A DNA stretch of 64,000 nt from Catenulispora sp. EB89 (GTDB taxonomy: Bacteria > Actinomycetota > Actinomycetes > Streptomycetales > Catenulisporaceae), in the NCBI RefSeq assembly GCF_041261445.1, contig NZ_JBGCCU010000002.1, positions 310,001 to 374,000 on the forward strand, read 5' to 3'. Of the stretch, positions 1 to 7,606 are shown one piece after another (position 1 is the stretch's first letter; the number at the start of each line of letters is the position of its first letter). A model generated the notes under the pieces. The model saw only the letters and a program-made list of their open reading frames with translations. It ran no database searches and was not told the DNA's origin. Position numbers and translations under genes: made by a program.

Positions 1-728
1 CCGGGCAGCCGCACCATCAGGAACAGCAACGTGATCGCGGCGAAGAACAGCGCCGTATACCAGAGCTGGCTGCGCTTGTCGAAGGACGAGGCTATGTGCC
101 ACATGTCCACGTTCAGGAACAGGAACGTCCCGAACAGTGCGAGCATCGGCAGCGCCTTGCTCGCCAAATTGCCCAGGTTCCCCAGCTCTTCGAACGAGTG
201 CCGTAGCGCCCACTTGAGCACCGGCAGGATCGCGTACGCGACCAGCAGGTATGCCAGGCCCAGCACCCCGATGTTGGCGGCGAAGTCCGCTACCACCGCA
301 CCCCAGCCGGCCCCCGACAGCTTGCCGACCACCGGCCCGAGCAGCACCAGCAGCGTGATCTCCAGCGGCCCGATCTTGCGCGGCCACCGGTACCAGCGCC
401 GGGGCTGCCGGACCAGGTTGGCGACCAGCATGATGACCAGCACCGCCGCGAGGCCGATGGCCCCGCCGATCAGCCGGTCCTTCCAGGTCACCGTCTTGCT
501 GGTGAGCTCCAGCCCCATCTGGAGGACGACCAGGACGACGAACAGCGGAAGCGCGCGCGTGAAGACGTCGTCGGTGGCCTTGTAGTTCTCGATGAAGTGC
601 GGCAAGCCGCGTTTGATGAACCATTTCTCGACGTCGTCGAGGTGCAGGTGCGCGTCGGCCAGAGCGCGGCGTTCGTCGCGCTTGGCCGCCATGGCACGCG
701 CGCCACGGGACATGGTGGGCGTACTCAC
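1..728 (-). CDS. Integral membrane protein, 3' end cut by window edge
   Basis: The minus strand is open from a GTG at 728 to the left window edge, giving about 242 residues without a stop, so the C-terminus is missing. The N-terminal ~45 residues are polar and basic (many Arg/Lys/Asp/His). At least six hydrophobic segments follow, for example around residues 50-70, 80-100, 115-130, 140-165, 185-205 and 220-240, so this is a polytopic inner-membrane protein. A GGGGGGA stretch just upstream of GTG 728 decides the start; the in-frame ATG at 713 lacks a ribosome site. I do not recognise the family and assign no function. It lies upstream of, and is not obviously coupled to, anything visible in the window. 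Confidence 0.7.
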   Translation of the reverse strand, partial: MSTPTMSRGARAMAAKRDERRALADAHLHLDDVEKWFIKRGLPHFIENYKATDDVFTRALPLFVVLVVLQMGLELTSKTVTWKDRLIGGAIGLAAVLVIMLVANLVRQPRRWYRWPRKIGPLEITLLVLLGPVVGKLSGAGWGAVVADFAANIGVLGLAYLLVAYAILPVLKWALRHSFEELGNLGNLASKALPMLALFGTFLFLNVDMWHIASSFDKRSQLWYTALFFAAITLLFLMVRLP

Positions 729-860
729 GGTCCCCCCGGAGAGTGAGGCTGTTGAGGTGTGCTGGATGAAGACCCGCCGATCCTAGAGCATGCCAACCCC
801 CTGTCACACCAGGGCAGAACCCTGCCTCAACGCCTCGGGAGCCGCGCGGCCCGGACCCTG

Positions 861-1622
861 TTACTCGGCCTCCAGCGGTACCACCAGTTCAGGGCCGTTG
901 TTCCGCACAGAGTTCACCGCCGAGGAGACCGGATAGGTGTCCAGGTGCGGATCGCGGCCGGCGTCCAGCAGACCGAGCAGGGCGTCGGTGTCGCCCTCGC
1001 CGGAGCCGTAGTCGGGGTCCAGCCAGGTGTCGAAGTGCGCGCGCGGAACGATCACCGGCATCCGGTCGTGGATCCGGTGCAGCCCGCCGACCGAGGCGGT
1101 GGTGAGGATCGTCGCCGACCAGAGCCAGGCCGCCGGGTCCTCCTTGTCCTCGATCTCCGGGTCGCGCCAGAGCTCGTACAGACCCGCGAAGGCCAGGGCG
1201 TCGCCGGACGCGTCGTGGATGAAGAACGGCTGCTTGACGGGCTTCTCACCGGCCGGCTTGTACCACTCGTAGTAACCGTCGGCCGGGATGATGCAGCGGC
1301 GCTTCATGAAAGCGCGTTTGAACGACGCCTTCTCGGTGATCGTCTCGATGCGCGCGTTGAACATCTTCTGGCCGATCTTGCGGTCCTTGGCCCAGGACGG
1401 CACCAGGCCCCAGCGGACCTCCTTGAGCTTGCGCACGGCTTCGGCGCCGGGCTCGGCGTCCCGGGGGCGCCGCTCGATCGCGGCCACGACCGGATCGGTC
1501 GGGGCCACGTTGTAGTTCGGCTCGAAGGTCTCGACGACCTGCTCGAACATCTCCGGCTGCCCGATGCCGAGCTGGTCGGCCAGCTGCGAGGGATCGGTCT
1601 TCAGCACGTAGCGTCCACACAT
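861..1622 (-). CDS. SRAP family protein (SOS response-associated peptidase, YedK/HMCES-like)
   Basis: A 253-residue protein of typical length for SRAP. It begins MCGRY, so Cys2 becomes the N-terminal nucleophile once Met is removed, as in YedK/HMCES. Other hallmarks are the NARIET stretch, the CIIPADGYYEW block carrying the conserved active-site Glu, and the HDRMPVI block with the conserved His near residue 210. Members of this family form a thiazolidine crosslink with abasic sites in single-stranded DNA and protect them during replication. It sits alone on the minus strand, divergent from aroA with about 140 bp between. The specific in vivo role here is inferred from the family. Confidence 0.95.
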   Translation of the reverse strand: MCGRYVLKTDPSQLADQLGIGQPEMFEQVVETFEPNYNVAPTDPVVAAIERRPRDAEPGAEAVRKLKEVRWGLVPSWAKDRKIGQKMFNARIETITEKASFKRAFMKRRCIIPADGYYEWYKPAGEKPVKQPFFIHDASGDALAFAGLYELWRDPEIEDKEDPAAWLWSATILTTASVGGLHRIHDRMPVIVPRAHFDTWLDPDYGSGEGDTDALLGLLDAGRDPHLDTYPVSSAVNSVRNNGPELVVPLEAE

Positions 1623-1760
1623 GTACCGAGCTAATCACGGGATGCCCACAGGAACCTCCTCCTCCGGCCCGGAAGCGGTGGCGAAAACGCGCGCCCCGCA
1701 CGGGGCAACCGGCACGCGACACCCCCAGCGGTGATCGGGCGCACCGACTAGCCTTGACCC

Positions 1761-3125
1761 ATGACCTCCGCCGAGAAGACCCTGTGGTCCGCGCCGTCCG
1801 CCAGCCGTCCCGTGACGGCGAACGTCCGGGTCCCCGGGTCGAAGTCGGCGACCAACCGCGCGCTGGTGCTGGCCGCGCTGGCCGACTCGCCCTCGACGAT
1901 CACCGGCGGGCTGCGGGCCCGGGACTCGGTGCTGATGGTCGGCGGGCTGCGCGCGCTCGGCGTCGAGGTCGACGCCGGCGAGAAGCTCGACGCCCCGGTG
2001 TGGCGGATCACCCCGCCGAAGCGGCTGCGCGGCGGGGACGTCGGCGACGTGGCCCGGGTCGACGTCGGCCTGGCCGGCACCGTCATGCGCTTCCTGCCGC
2101 CGGTCGCGGCGCTGGCCGACGGCCCGATCTACTTCGACGGCGACGTCTACGCGCGCTCCCGTCCGATGGGCACGCTGCTGCAGTCGCTGCGCGACCTCGG
2201 CGTGCGGATCGACGACGGCGACCGCGGCACCTTCCCGTTCCTGGTCGAGGGCACCGGTACGGTCCCCGGCGGGCTCGTGGAGCTGGACGCGACCGCCTCC
2301 TCGCAGTTCATCTCGGCGCTGCTGCTGGCCGGCTCCCGGTACGAGCACGGGGTCGAGGTGCGGCACGTCGGCGGCCCGATCCCGTCGCAGCCGCACATCG
2401 ACATGACGGTGGAGTTCGTCCGCGCGGCCGGCGGCACCGTGGACGCCTCCGAGCCGGGGCGCTGGGTCGTCACCCCTTCGGTCCTGCGCGGCCGCGAGTG
2501 GAGCATCGAGCCGGACCTGTCCAATTCCGCTCCGTTCCTGGCCGCGGCCCTGGTGACCGGCGGGACGGTGACGGTCGCCGACTGGCCGGCCGCGACCACC
2601 CAGGCCGGGGACGCTTTGCGGCACCTGCTGCGGGAGATGGGTGCCCGTGTGGAACTCACGACAGCGGGGCTGACCGTCTCCGGCGGGGCCGGCGTGCACG
2701 GCCTGGAGGCCGACCTGCGCGACGTCGGCGAGCTGACGCCGACCCTGGCCGCGATCGCGGCGCTGGCCGACTCGCCGTCCCGGTTCACCGGCATCGGCCA
2801 CCTGCGCGGCCACGAGACCGACCGGCTGGCCGCGCTGGCCCGGGAGATCAACGGCCTCGGCGGCGACGTCGTGGAGGAACCGGACGGCCTGCTGATCCGC
2901 CCGGCGAAGCTGCACGCCGGCGTGTTCGCCACCTACGACGACCACCGGATGGCCACCTCCGGCGCGGTGCTCGGCCTGGCGGTGCCCGGCGTGGAGGTCG
3001 AGAACATCGCCACCACCGGCAAGACGCTGCCGGACTTCCCCGCGATGTGGGCCGCCTTGCTGGACGGCGACACCGACGGCGACGGCGCCCAGGAAACCCC
3101 GGCCCCGACGGGAGCCCACAGCTGA
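1761..3125 (+). CDS. aroA: 3-phosphoshikimate 1-carboxyvinyltransferase (EPSP synthase)
   Basis: A 454-residue enzyme that transfers the enolpyruvyl group of PEP to shikimate-3-phosphate, step six of the shikimate pathway. The N-terminal VPGSKSATNRAL block is the phosphate/substrate-binding signature. It is followed by LAGTVMRF (the usual GNAGT-x-R position), ATASSQF, the ELTPTLAAIA segment, HLRGHETDR with the catalytic acidic residue region, and DHRMATS near the C-terminus. The length matches the family. The start has no clear Shine-Dalgarno sequence, but a TAGCCT −10-like hexamer ends 6 nt before the ATG, so the message may be leaderless. The stop overlaps the rsgA start by one base, an arrangement common in actinobacteria. 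Confidence 0.97.
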   Translation: MTSAEKTLWSAPSASRPVTANVRVPGSKSATNRALVLAALADSPSTITGGLRARDSVLMVGGLRALGVEVDAGEKLDAPVWRITPPKRLRGGDVGDVARVDVGLAGTVMRFLPPVAALADGPIYFDGDVYARSRPMGTLLQSLRDLGVRIDDGDRGTFPFLVEGTGTVPGGLVELDATASSQFISALLLAGSRYEHGVEVRHVGGPIPSQPHIDMTVEFVRAAGGTVDASEPGRWVVTPSVLRGREWSIEPDLSNSAPFLAAALVTGGTVTVADWPAATTQAGDALRHLLREMGARVELTTAGLTVSGGAGVHGLEADLRDVGELTPTLAAIAALADSPSRFTGIGHLRGHETDRLAALAREINGLGGDVVEEPDGLLIRPAKLHAGVFATYDDHRMATSGAVLGLAVPGVEVENIATTGKTLPDFPAMWAALLDGDTDGDGAQETPAPTGAHS

Positions 3126-4201
3126 TGGCCGGCGCCGGCCGGAAGCTCGACAGCTACGACGAGAGCGACGTGCGGGTTCGAGCGAACCCGAAGGGCAGCC
3201 GGCCGAGGACCAAGAGCCGCCCGGCGCACGAGGACGCGGCGACCGGCATGGTGGTCACCGTCGACCGCGGCCGCTACACCTGCCTGGTGCCGGACAAGAA
3301 GAAGAACCGCGCCGTGACCGCGATGACGGCGCGCGAGCTGGGCCGCGAGCGGATAGTGGTCGGGGACCGGGTGGGCCTGGTCGGGGACCTGTCCGGCTCG
3401 CCGGACTCGCTGGCCCGCATTGTGCGCGTCGAGGAGCGGCGTACCGTGCTGCGCCGGACCGCCGACGACACCGACCCGGTGGAGCGCGTGCTGGTGGCCA
3501 ACGCCGACCAGCTGGTGATCGTCACCTCCTTCACCGACCCGGAGCCGCAGCCCCGGATGATCGACCGCTGCCTGGTCGCCGCCTACGACGCCGGTATGAC
3601 GCCGTTGCTCTGCCTGACCAAGGCGGACCTGGTCATAGCGTGGGAAGAGGACGCGCTCCTGGATATGTACCGGCCGCTGGACATCCCGATAGTGGTGTCG
3701 GCGAACGCCTCCGGGGCCAAGGACCTCGCGGCGCGGCTGGCCGGGCGGACTTCCGTGCTGGTCGGCTCCTCGGGCGTGGGGAAGTCCACGATCTTCAACA
3801 AGCTGGTGCCGACGGCGTTCCGGGCCACCGGCCGGGTGAACGCGGTGACCGGGCGCGGCCGGCACACGTCGTCCTCGGCGCTGGCGCTGGAGCTGCCGGG
3901 CAAGGCCGGCGGCTGGGTGATCGACACGCCCGGTGTGCGCTCCTTCGGGCTGGCGCACGTGGACGTCAACCGCCTGATCGACCACTTCCCGGACCTGGCC
4001 GAGGGTACGGAGAACTGCCCGCGCGGCTGCCAGCACGACTCGCTGGCGCCGGAGTGCGCGCTGGACGCGTGGGTGGCCGAGGGGCACGCCGACCCGGCGC
4101 GGCTGAACTCGCTGCGACGGCTGCTGGACGCGCGGCTCGGCGCGGAGGCGTGGGGTGCGTCGACCGGGTTGGCCGAGTCGGGCGAGTCGGCAGAGAGCTG
4201 A
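3125..4201 (+). CDS. rsgA: Small ribosomal subunit biogenesis GTPase RsgA
   Basis: A 358-residue circularly permuted GTPase that acts late in 30S subunit maturation. The motifs run in the permuted order: G4 TKAD near residue 166, then G1 GSSGVGKS near 213-220, then G3 DTPG near 267. A C-terminal zinc site (CPRGCQH...C, from about residue 298) completes the domain order: OB-fold, permuted G domain, zinc finger. The ATG overlaps the aroA stop as TGATG, implying translational coupling. The reading frame is also open far upstream across aroA, but that part is only the alternate frame. In many actinobacteria hisN follows aroA-rsgA; here it is replaced by the vWA gene pair. Confidence 0.96.
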   Translation: MAGAGRKLDSYDESDVRVRANPKGSRPRTKSRPAHEDAATGMVVTVDRGRYTCLVPDKKKNRAVTAMTARELGRERIVVGDRVGLVGDLSGSPDSLARIVRVEERRTVLRRTADDTDPVERVLVANADQLVIVTSFTDPEPQPRMIDRCLVAAYDAGMTPLLCLTKADLVIAWEEDALLDMYRPLDIPIVVSANASGAKDLAARLAGRTSVLVGSSGVGKSTIFNKLVPTAFRATGRVNAVTGRGRHTSSSALALELPGKAGGWVIDTPGVRSFGLAHVDVNRLIDHFPDLAEGTENCPRGCQHDSLAPECALDAWVAEGHADPARLNSLRRLLDARLGAEAWGASTGLAESGESAES

Positions 4202-4293
4202 TCGAGGCAAGGCGCAGAGCCGGGCACGGAGAAAATACCGCCGTGCTCCGCACTCCCGTTCGCGTATCGTGAACCGGGCCGGTCGCGGGACTT

Positions 4294-5817
4294 GTGACGC
4301 GACTTCCGGAACCTGCCTTTGGAGCAACGATTCGCAGCTCGCGCCTTCCTTCCCCGACCGGCACCAAGGCGTATGGGCGCGATGTGGTGGCGGCGGAGGA
4401 CGTGCTGCTCTTCGTCAACGCGGCGACCGCCTCGACCGGACAGCGGGAGTTCTCGGAGAACGCCGAGCAGCAGTCGATATCCCTGTCCTTCCTGCACGAA
4501 TACATGCGCGTCAACTACCGCGAGCTGTATGCCGCGACACTCGCGCTCGGCATCAACGACCACAACGCGATGCTCGCGGTCCGGGGTCTCCTGGGGAACG
4601 CGCGGGATGTCTCTGCAGAGCAGAAGGCTATAGAGGGGCGCCTCATAGCGGCGACTCTTATGCGGCTGCCTCCGCCGCGCGTGTTCCGTCTCTTCAAGGC
4701 GCTCCAGCGTGACGGCGTCAACAACCGGCGGACGCGCGCGATCATCCGGGACTGGATGACAGCTCTCGACAATCCTGCGTATCACGCGGTCAAGTACCGC
4801 AACGGGTTCAAGGCCGGGCTGAAGCACGCGCACGTCGACTTCGGCGACGGGGAACTCCGTGACTTCCTGTTCGGGCCGCTTCAGCGCAAGCCGTATGCGA
4901 CGCCAATCCTGGAGACGTGGCGGCAGGCGCACTACGACCGGAACATCCTCTACAAACTCCCCTATACGGTTGCCGAGGGCTTCGCGGCTAAGCACGGCAT
5001 CAAGCGTGAGGTCTTCTTAGAGCGCATCGGCACGCAGATGACGCCTCTGGAGAAGCTGCGGACTGACAAGGATCCAGCGGACCGGGTGGATCCGCTCGCG
5101 CTGCTCGACAACTACGCCAAGTACTGCGGACCACAGCAGATCCCGTGGCTGACCCGGCTCGCCGTCCGCATCCTCGCGCTGCCGCTGGACGAGCGGGCCG
5201 CGCGGCGTGCCGAGCTCACCGAAGGCCTGCGCCGCTTCGCGCGGGTGGAGGCCGGGGACCTGCGCGGGACCTGGGGGCGCGTCACCGCGGTGCTCGACGA
5301 CAGCTTCTCCTCGTTCGGGTCGCCGGTGAAGCGCCGGCGTCCGCTGGCGGTGGCGCTGGCGACGCACTTCCTGCTGGAGGCGCTGGCCGCGCCGGGGCAG
5401 TACACGCCGCTGTGGGTGTCCGGGCGCGACGATCCGCTGCTGTCGTATCCGAGCGGCGCGACGCCGCTGGGGACGCGGCTGCTGGACGCGTTGGAGACCT
5501 CGCCCGAGCGCATCGTCGTGGTCTCCGACGGCTGGGACAACAGCCCGCCGGGACTGGCCGGGGAGGTGCTGCGGGTGTGGCGGACGCGGCTGGATCCGGC
5601 GCGGCGCGTCGACATCGTGCACGTCAACCCGGTGTTCAACGCGGAGGGCCTGGATGTGCGGGCGCTGAGTCCGCTGGTGCCCTCGGTCGGCATCCGCGAC
5701 GCCGAGGACCTGGTGCTGCTGGTCGAGCTGGCGCAGTTCGCGCAGGGCCGGGTCGGGCTGCCGGAGCTGCTGGCGTATCTCGACGACCGGGTACGGAGGT
5801 TCCTCGGTGCGGATTGA
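4294..5817 (+). CDS. vWA/MIDAS-domain protein with helical N-terminus (TROVE/Ro60-like architecture)
   Basis: A 507-residue protein. The C-terminal ~190 residues form a von Willebrand A-like domain with a plausible complete MIDAS: D-x-S-x-S at residues 335-339 (DDSFS), Thr390 in SGATPLGT, and Asp412 in VVSDGWDN. The N-terminal ~300 residues are predicted helical, rich in Arg/Leu repeats, and contain LPPPRVFRLFKAL and NNRRTRAIIRDWM stretches. A helical-repeat plus MIDAS-vWA layout is that of TROVE/Ro60 RNA-binding proteins, but I cannot align the N-terminus confidently. Its stop overlaps the next gene by 11 bp. Start GTG 4294 has a weak ribosome site; GTG 4384 in the same frame is an alternative. 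Composition resembles its neighbours. Confidence 0.8.
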   Translation: MTRLPEPAFGATIRSSRLPSPTGTKAYGRDVVAAEDVLLFVNAATASTGQREFSENAEQQSISLSFLHEYMRVNYRELYAATLALGINDHNAMLAVRGLLGNARDVSAEQKAIEGRLIAATLMRLPPPRVFRLFKALQRDGVNNRRTRAIIRDWMTALDNPAYHAVKYRNGFKAGLKHAHVDFGDGELRDFLFGPLQRKPYATPILETWRQAHYDRNILYKLPYTVAEGFAAKHGIKREVFLERIGTQMTPLEKLRTDKDPADRVDPLALLDNYAKYCGPQQIPWLTRLAVRILALPLDERAARRAELTEGLRRFARVEAGDLRGTWGRVTAVLDDSFSSFGSPVKRRRPLAVALATHFLLEALAAPGQYTPLWVSGRDDPLLSYPSGATPLGTRLLDALETSPERIVVVSDGWDNSPPGLAGEVLRVWRTRLDPARRVDIVHVNPVFNAEGLDVRALSPLVPSVGIRDAEDLVLLVELAQFAQGRVGLPELLAYLDDRVRRFLGAD

Positions 5818-6949
5818 TCTCGGCGGGCTGCGGACCGGGCCCGCGCAGACCTGGGGTGCGATCCGGCTGGTGCCGCTGCTGCGGGACCGGCCGGTCGAGG
5901 GCCTGCGGCTGCACCGGATCGCGTACTCCGAGGAGCCGCGGTGGAGCGCGGTGCGGCTGAGCTCGAAGCTGTCCTACTATTCGTACGTCCCGCACGGCTT
6001 CGTCGCCGACTGGGACCGGGACGGCGGCGACGGCGGTCAGTCCGCGGCGTTCGGGACGCAGATCCTGGACGAGAGCAAGGACAAGCGCGGCAGCGTGCTC
6101 GGCATGCCGATGCAGGTCCACCGGCGGATGACGCAGAAGCTGGGCAAGCGGCGGGCGCGGTTCCTGCCGCTGCACTTCGCGATCGAGGGCTACCTCACGC
6201 TGCACTTCGGCGGCCCGGACATCGCCTGGCGCGAGTGGTCGGACCGGGTGCTGCGGCACGGGCTGTCGCCGCGGATGGAGGCCTCGTACCGCGGCACGGC
6301 GGTGGCGGATCTGCAGGACGCGCTGAAGGTGTTCGAGATCCACGAGGGACAGTGCGGCGTGCTGCTGTACGCGGCCGACGCGCTGGCGGCGGCGTTCGCG
6401 GTGCCGCATCCGGACGACTACCGCGAGCTGCATCCGACGCTGATGCTCGACCACTACGGCGAGCTGATCTACCAGTACGCGCTCATGATGCCGCCGGTGC
6501 AGGAGTTCCGGGCGCGCATCGCAGAGGACGTGGACACCCTCGCGGAGCTGCGGGACGCCGCCGAGGAGCAGAGCGCGCAGTGGGCTGAGTTCCACGACCG
6601 GGTGATGGCGAACGCGCTGCTGGACCGCGACTACACCGCGGAGCGCGGCTACGTGATGGGCGACTTCGAGCTGGCGCGGTTCCGGCCGCAGTTCAAGCCG
6701 GGCGAGGAGAACCACATCGGGGAGGCGATCACCGACCGGGACGGCGCGGTCGCGTACCTGAAGACCTACCGGCTCTCGGAGGCGCAGGTCCGGCGCGGGT
6801 ACCTGCTGGAGACGCTGGCGGCGAACGGCTGGCGGCTGTCGGCGGCGGCGAAGGCGATCGGGACGACGGCGGAGGACCTGCGGGGACGGATTCGGGCTGC
6901 CGGGTTCGAAATGATCTTGCGGCAGAAGGAGACGGCGGCTGCGGAATGA
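5807..6949 (+). CDS. ARPP-2-like domain protein with C-terminal Fis-type HTH
   Basis: A 380-residue cytosolic protein that starts inside the end of the vWA gene, which is strong evidence for a functional pair. From memory it resembles the domain named ARPP-2 (associated with ADP-ribosylglycohydrolase and rhodanese-phosphatase systems); this is unverified. The body is mixed alpha/beta with conserved-looking aromatic motifs (KLSYYSYVPHGFVADWD near residue 60, FHDRV). The last ~60 residues (LSEAQVRRGYLLETLAANG then AAAKAIGTTAEDLRGRIRAAGFE) look like a Fis-family helix-turn-helix that may bind nucleic acid. The catalytic activity, if any, is unknown. It is likely co-expressed with the vWA partner and the tautomerase gene that follows. 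Confidence 0.75.
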   Translation: MRIDLGGLRTGPAQTWGAIRLVPLLRDRPVEGLRLHRIAYSEEPRWSAVRLSSKLSYYSYVPHGFVADWDRDGGDGGQSAAFGTQILDESKDKRGSVLGMPMQVHRRMTQKLGKRRARFLPLHFAIEGYLTLHFGGPDIAWREWSDRVLRHGLSPRMEASYRGTAVADLQDALKVFEIHEGQCGVLLYAADALAAAFAVPHPDDYRELHPTLMLDHYGELIYQYALMMPPVQEFRARIAEDVDTLAELRDAAEEQSAQWAEFHDRVMANALLDRDYTAERGYVMGDFELARFRPQFKPGEENHIGEAITDRDGAVAYLKTYRLSEAQVRRGYLLETLAANGWRLSAAAKAIGTTAEDLRGRIRAAGFEMILRQKETAAAE

Positions 6950-6978
6950 GGCAGGACCGCGCGGGCGTTGGCGCAGCC

Positions 6979-7404
6979 ATGCCATCGATCGACGTGCACG
7001 CCGCCGCAGACCTGTTCAGTGAGAAGGACGAGAGCACGCTGGCCAGGGAGTTGGCCGAGGCGGCGCTCCGTGCCGAAGGGCTGGAGCCGTCGCCCTTCCT
7101 GCTCTCGAAGTCATGGGTGTTCTTCCATCGTCACCCGACCTCGGCCATCCTGGCAGGCGACGGATCAAGCGCGACGGGAGCCGTGCGGATCAGCATCCTG
7201 GCGCCGCCCGGGCGGCTGACGGCCGAAGCTCGTTCGGGGTTGGTCGAGCAGGCGACGCGGATCGTGGCGCGGGTGGTCGGGGATCCAGAGCAGGCCGAGC
7301 GCACCTTCGTGCTCATCGGCGAGACCGGCGACGGCGGTTGGGGGCTGGCCGGACGGACCGGCGCCGAGCTTGTCGAGTGGGCGGTGAAACGCGCCGCCTC
7401 ATGA
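6979..7404 (+). CDS. Tautomerase-superfamily protein (4-oxalocrotonate tautomerase-like)
   Basis: I place the start at ATG 6979 because it gives a protein beginning M-P-S-I-D-V-H. Proline then becomes the N-terminal catalytic residue required in the tautomerase superfamily. Length is 141 residues, about two beta-alpha-beta units, as in the fused or MIF-length members. An in-frame ATG at 6946 overlaps the stop of the preceding gene as ATGA and would couple translation, but it would bury the proline behind eleven residues; internal initiation or processing is possible. The second half (FVLIGETGDGGWGLAGRTGAEL) resembles the C-terminal unit. Its substrate and its link to the vWA/ARPP-2-like pair are unknown. 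Confidence 0.7.
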   Translation: MPSIDVHAAADLFSEKDESTLARELAEAALRAEGLEPSPFLLSKSWVFFHRHPTSAILAGDGSSATGAVRISILAPPGRLTAEARSGLVEQATRIVARVVGDPEQAERTFVLIGETGDGGWGLAGRTGAELVEWAVKRAAS

Positions 7405-7452
7405 CCTCGACAACAGCAGCCTGACAGCGCGAAAGCACCAGCCCACCGCCGG

Positions 7453-7490
7453 CACCACAGCACCACAGCACCACAGCACCACAGCACCAG
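7453..7490. repeat. 8-bp tandem repeat
   Basis: The unit CACCACAG is repeated four times with a partial fifth copy in the gap between the tautomerase gene and the gdh terminator. It is a short microsatellite-like tract outside coding sequence; no function is suggested. Confidence 0.8.
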
Positions 7491-7554
7491 CGTGACAGGC
7501 CCAGCCCGGCGGCTCGGCCACCCGCCAGCCGCCGGCTCCCCGCACCGCGCAGAA

Positions 7555-7586
7555 CGGCCGGGACACGCCACCGCGTGTCCCGGCCG
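7555..7586. terminator. Perfect hairpin between convergent genes
   Basis: A perfect 14-bp inverted repeat (CGGCCGGGACACGC and its complement) flanks a 4-nt CACC loop. It lies between the plus-strand tautomerase gene and the minus-strand gdh gene, 20 bp after the gdh stop. It probably terminates both transcripts, although neither side has a long T run. Confidence 0.8.
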
Positions 7587-7606
7587 CCGGCCGCGAAAAG
7601 CCGCCG

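Noticed and set aside
1754-3124. Upstream extension of the rsgA frame through aroA
   Set aside because: The residues before 3125 are Arg/Gly-rich out-of-frame translation of aroA; the RsgA fold starts at ATG 3125 with the TGATG overlap.
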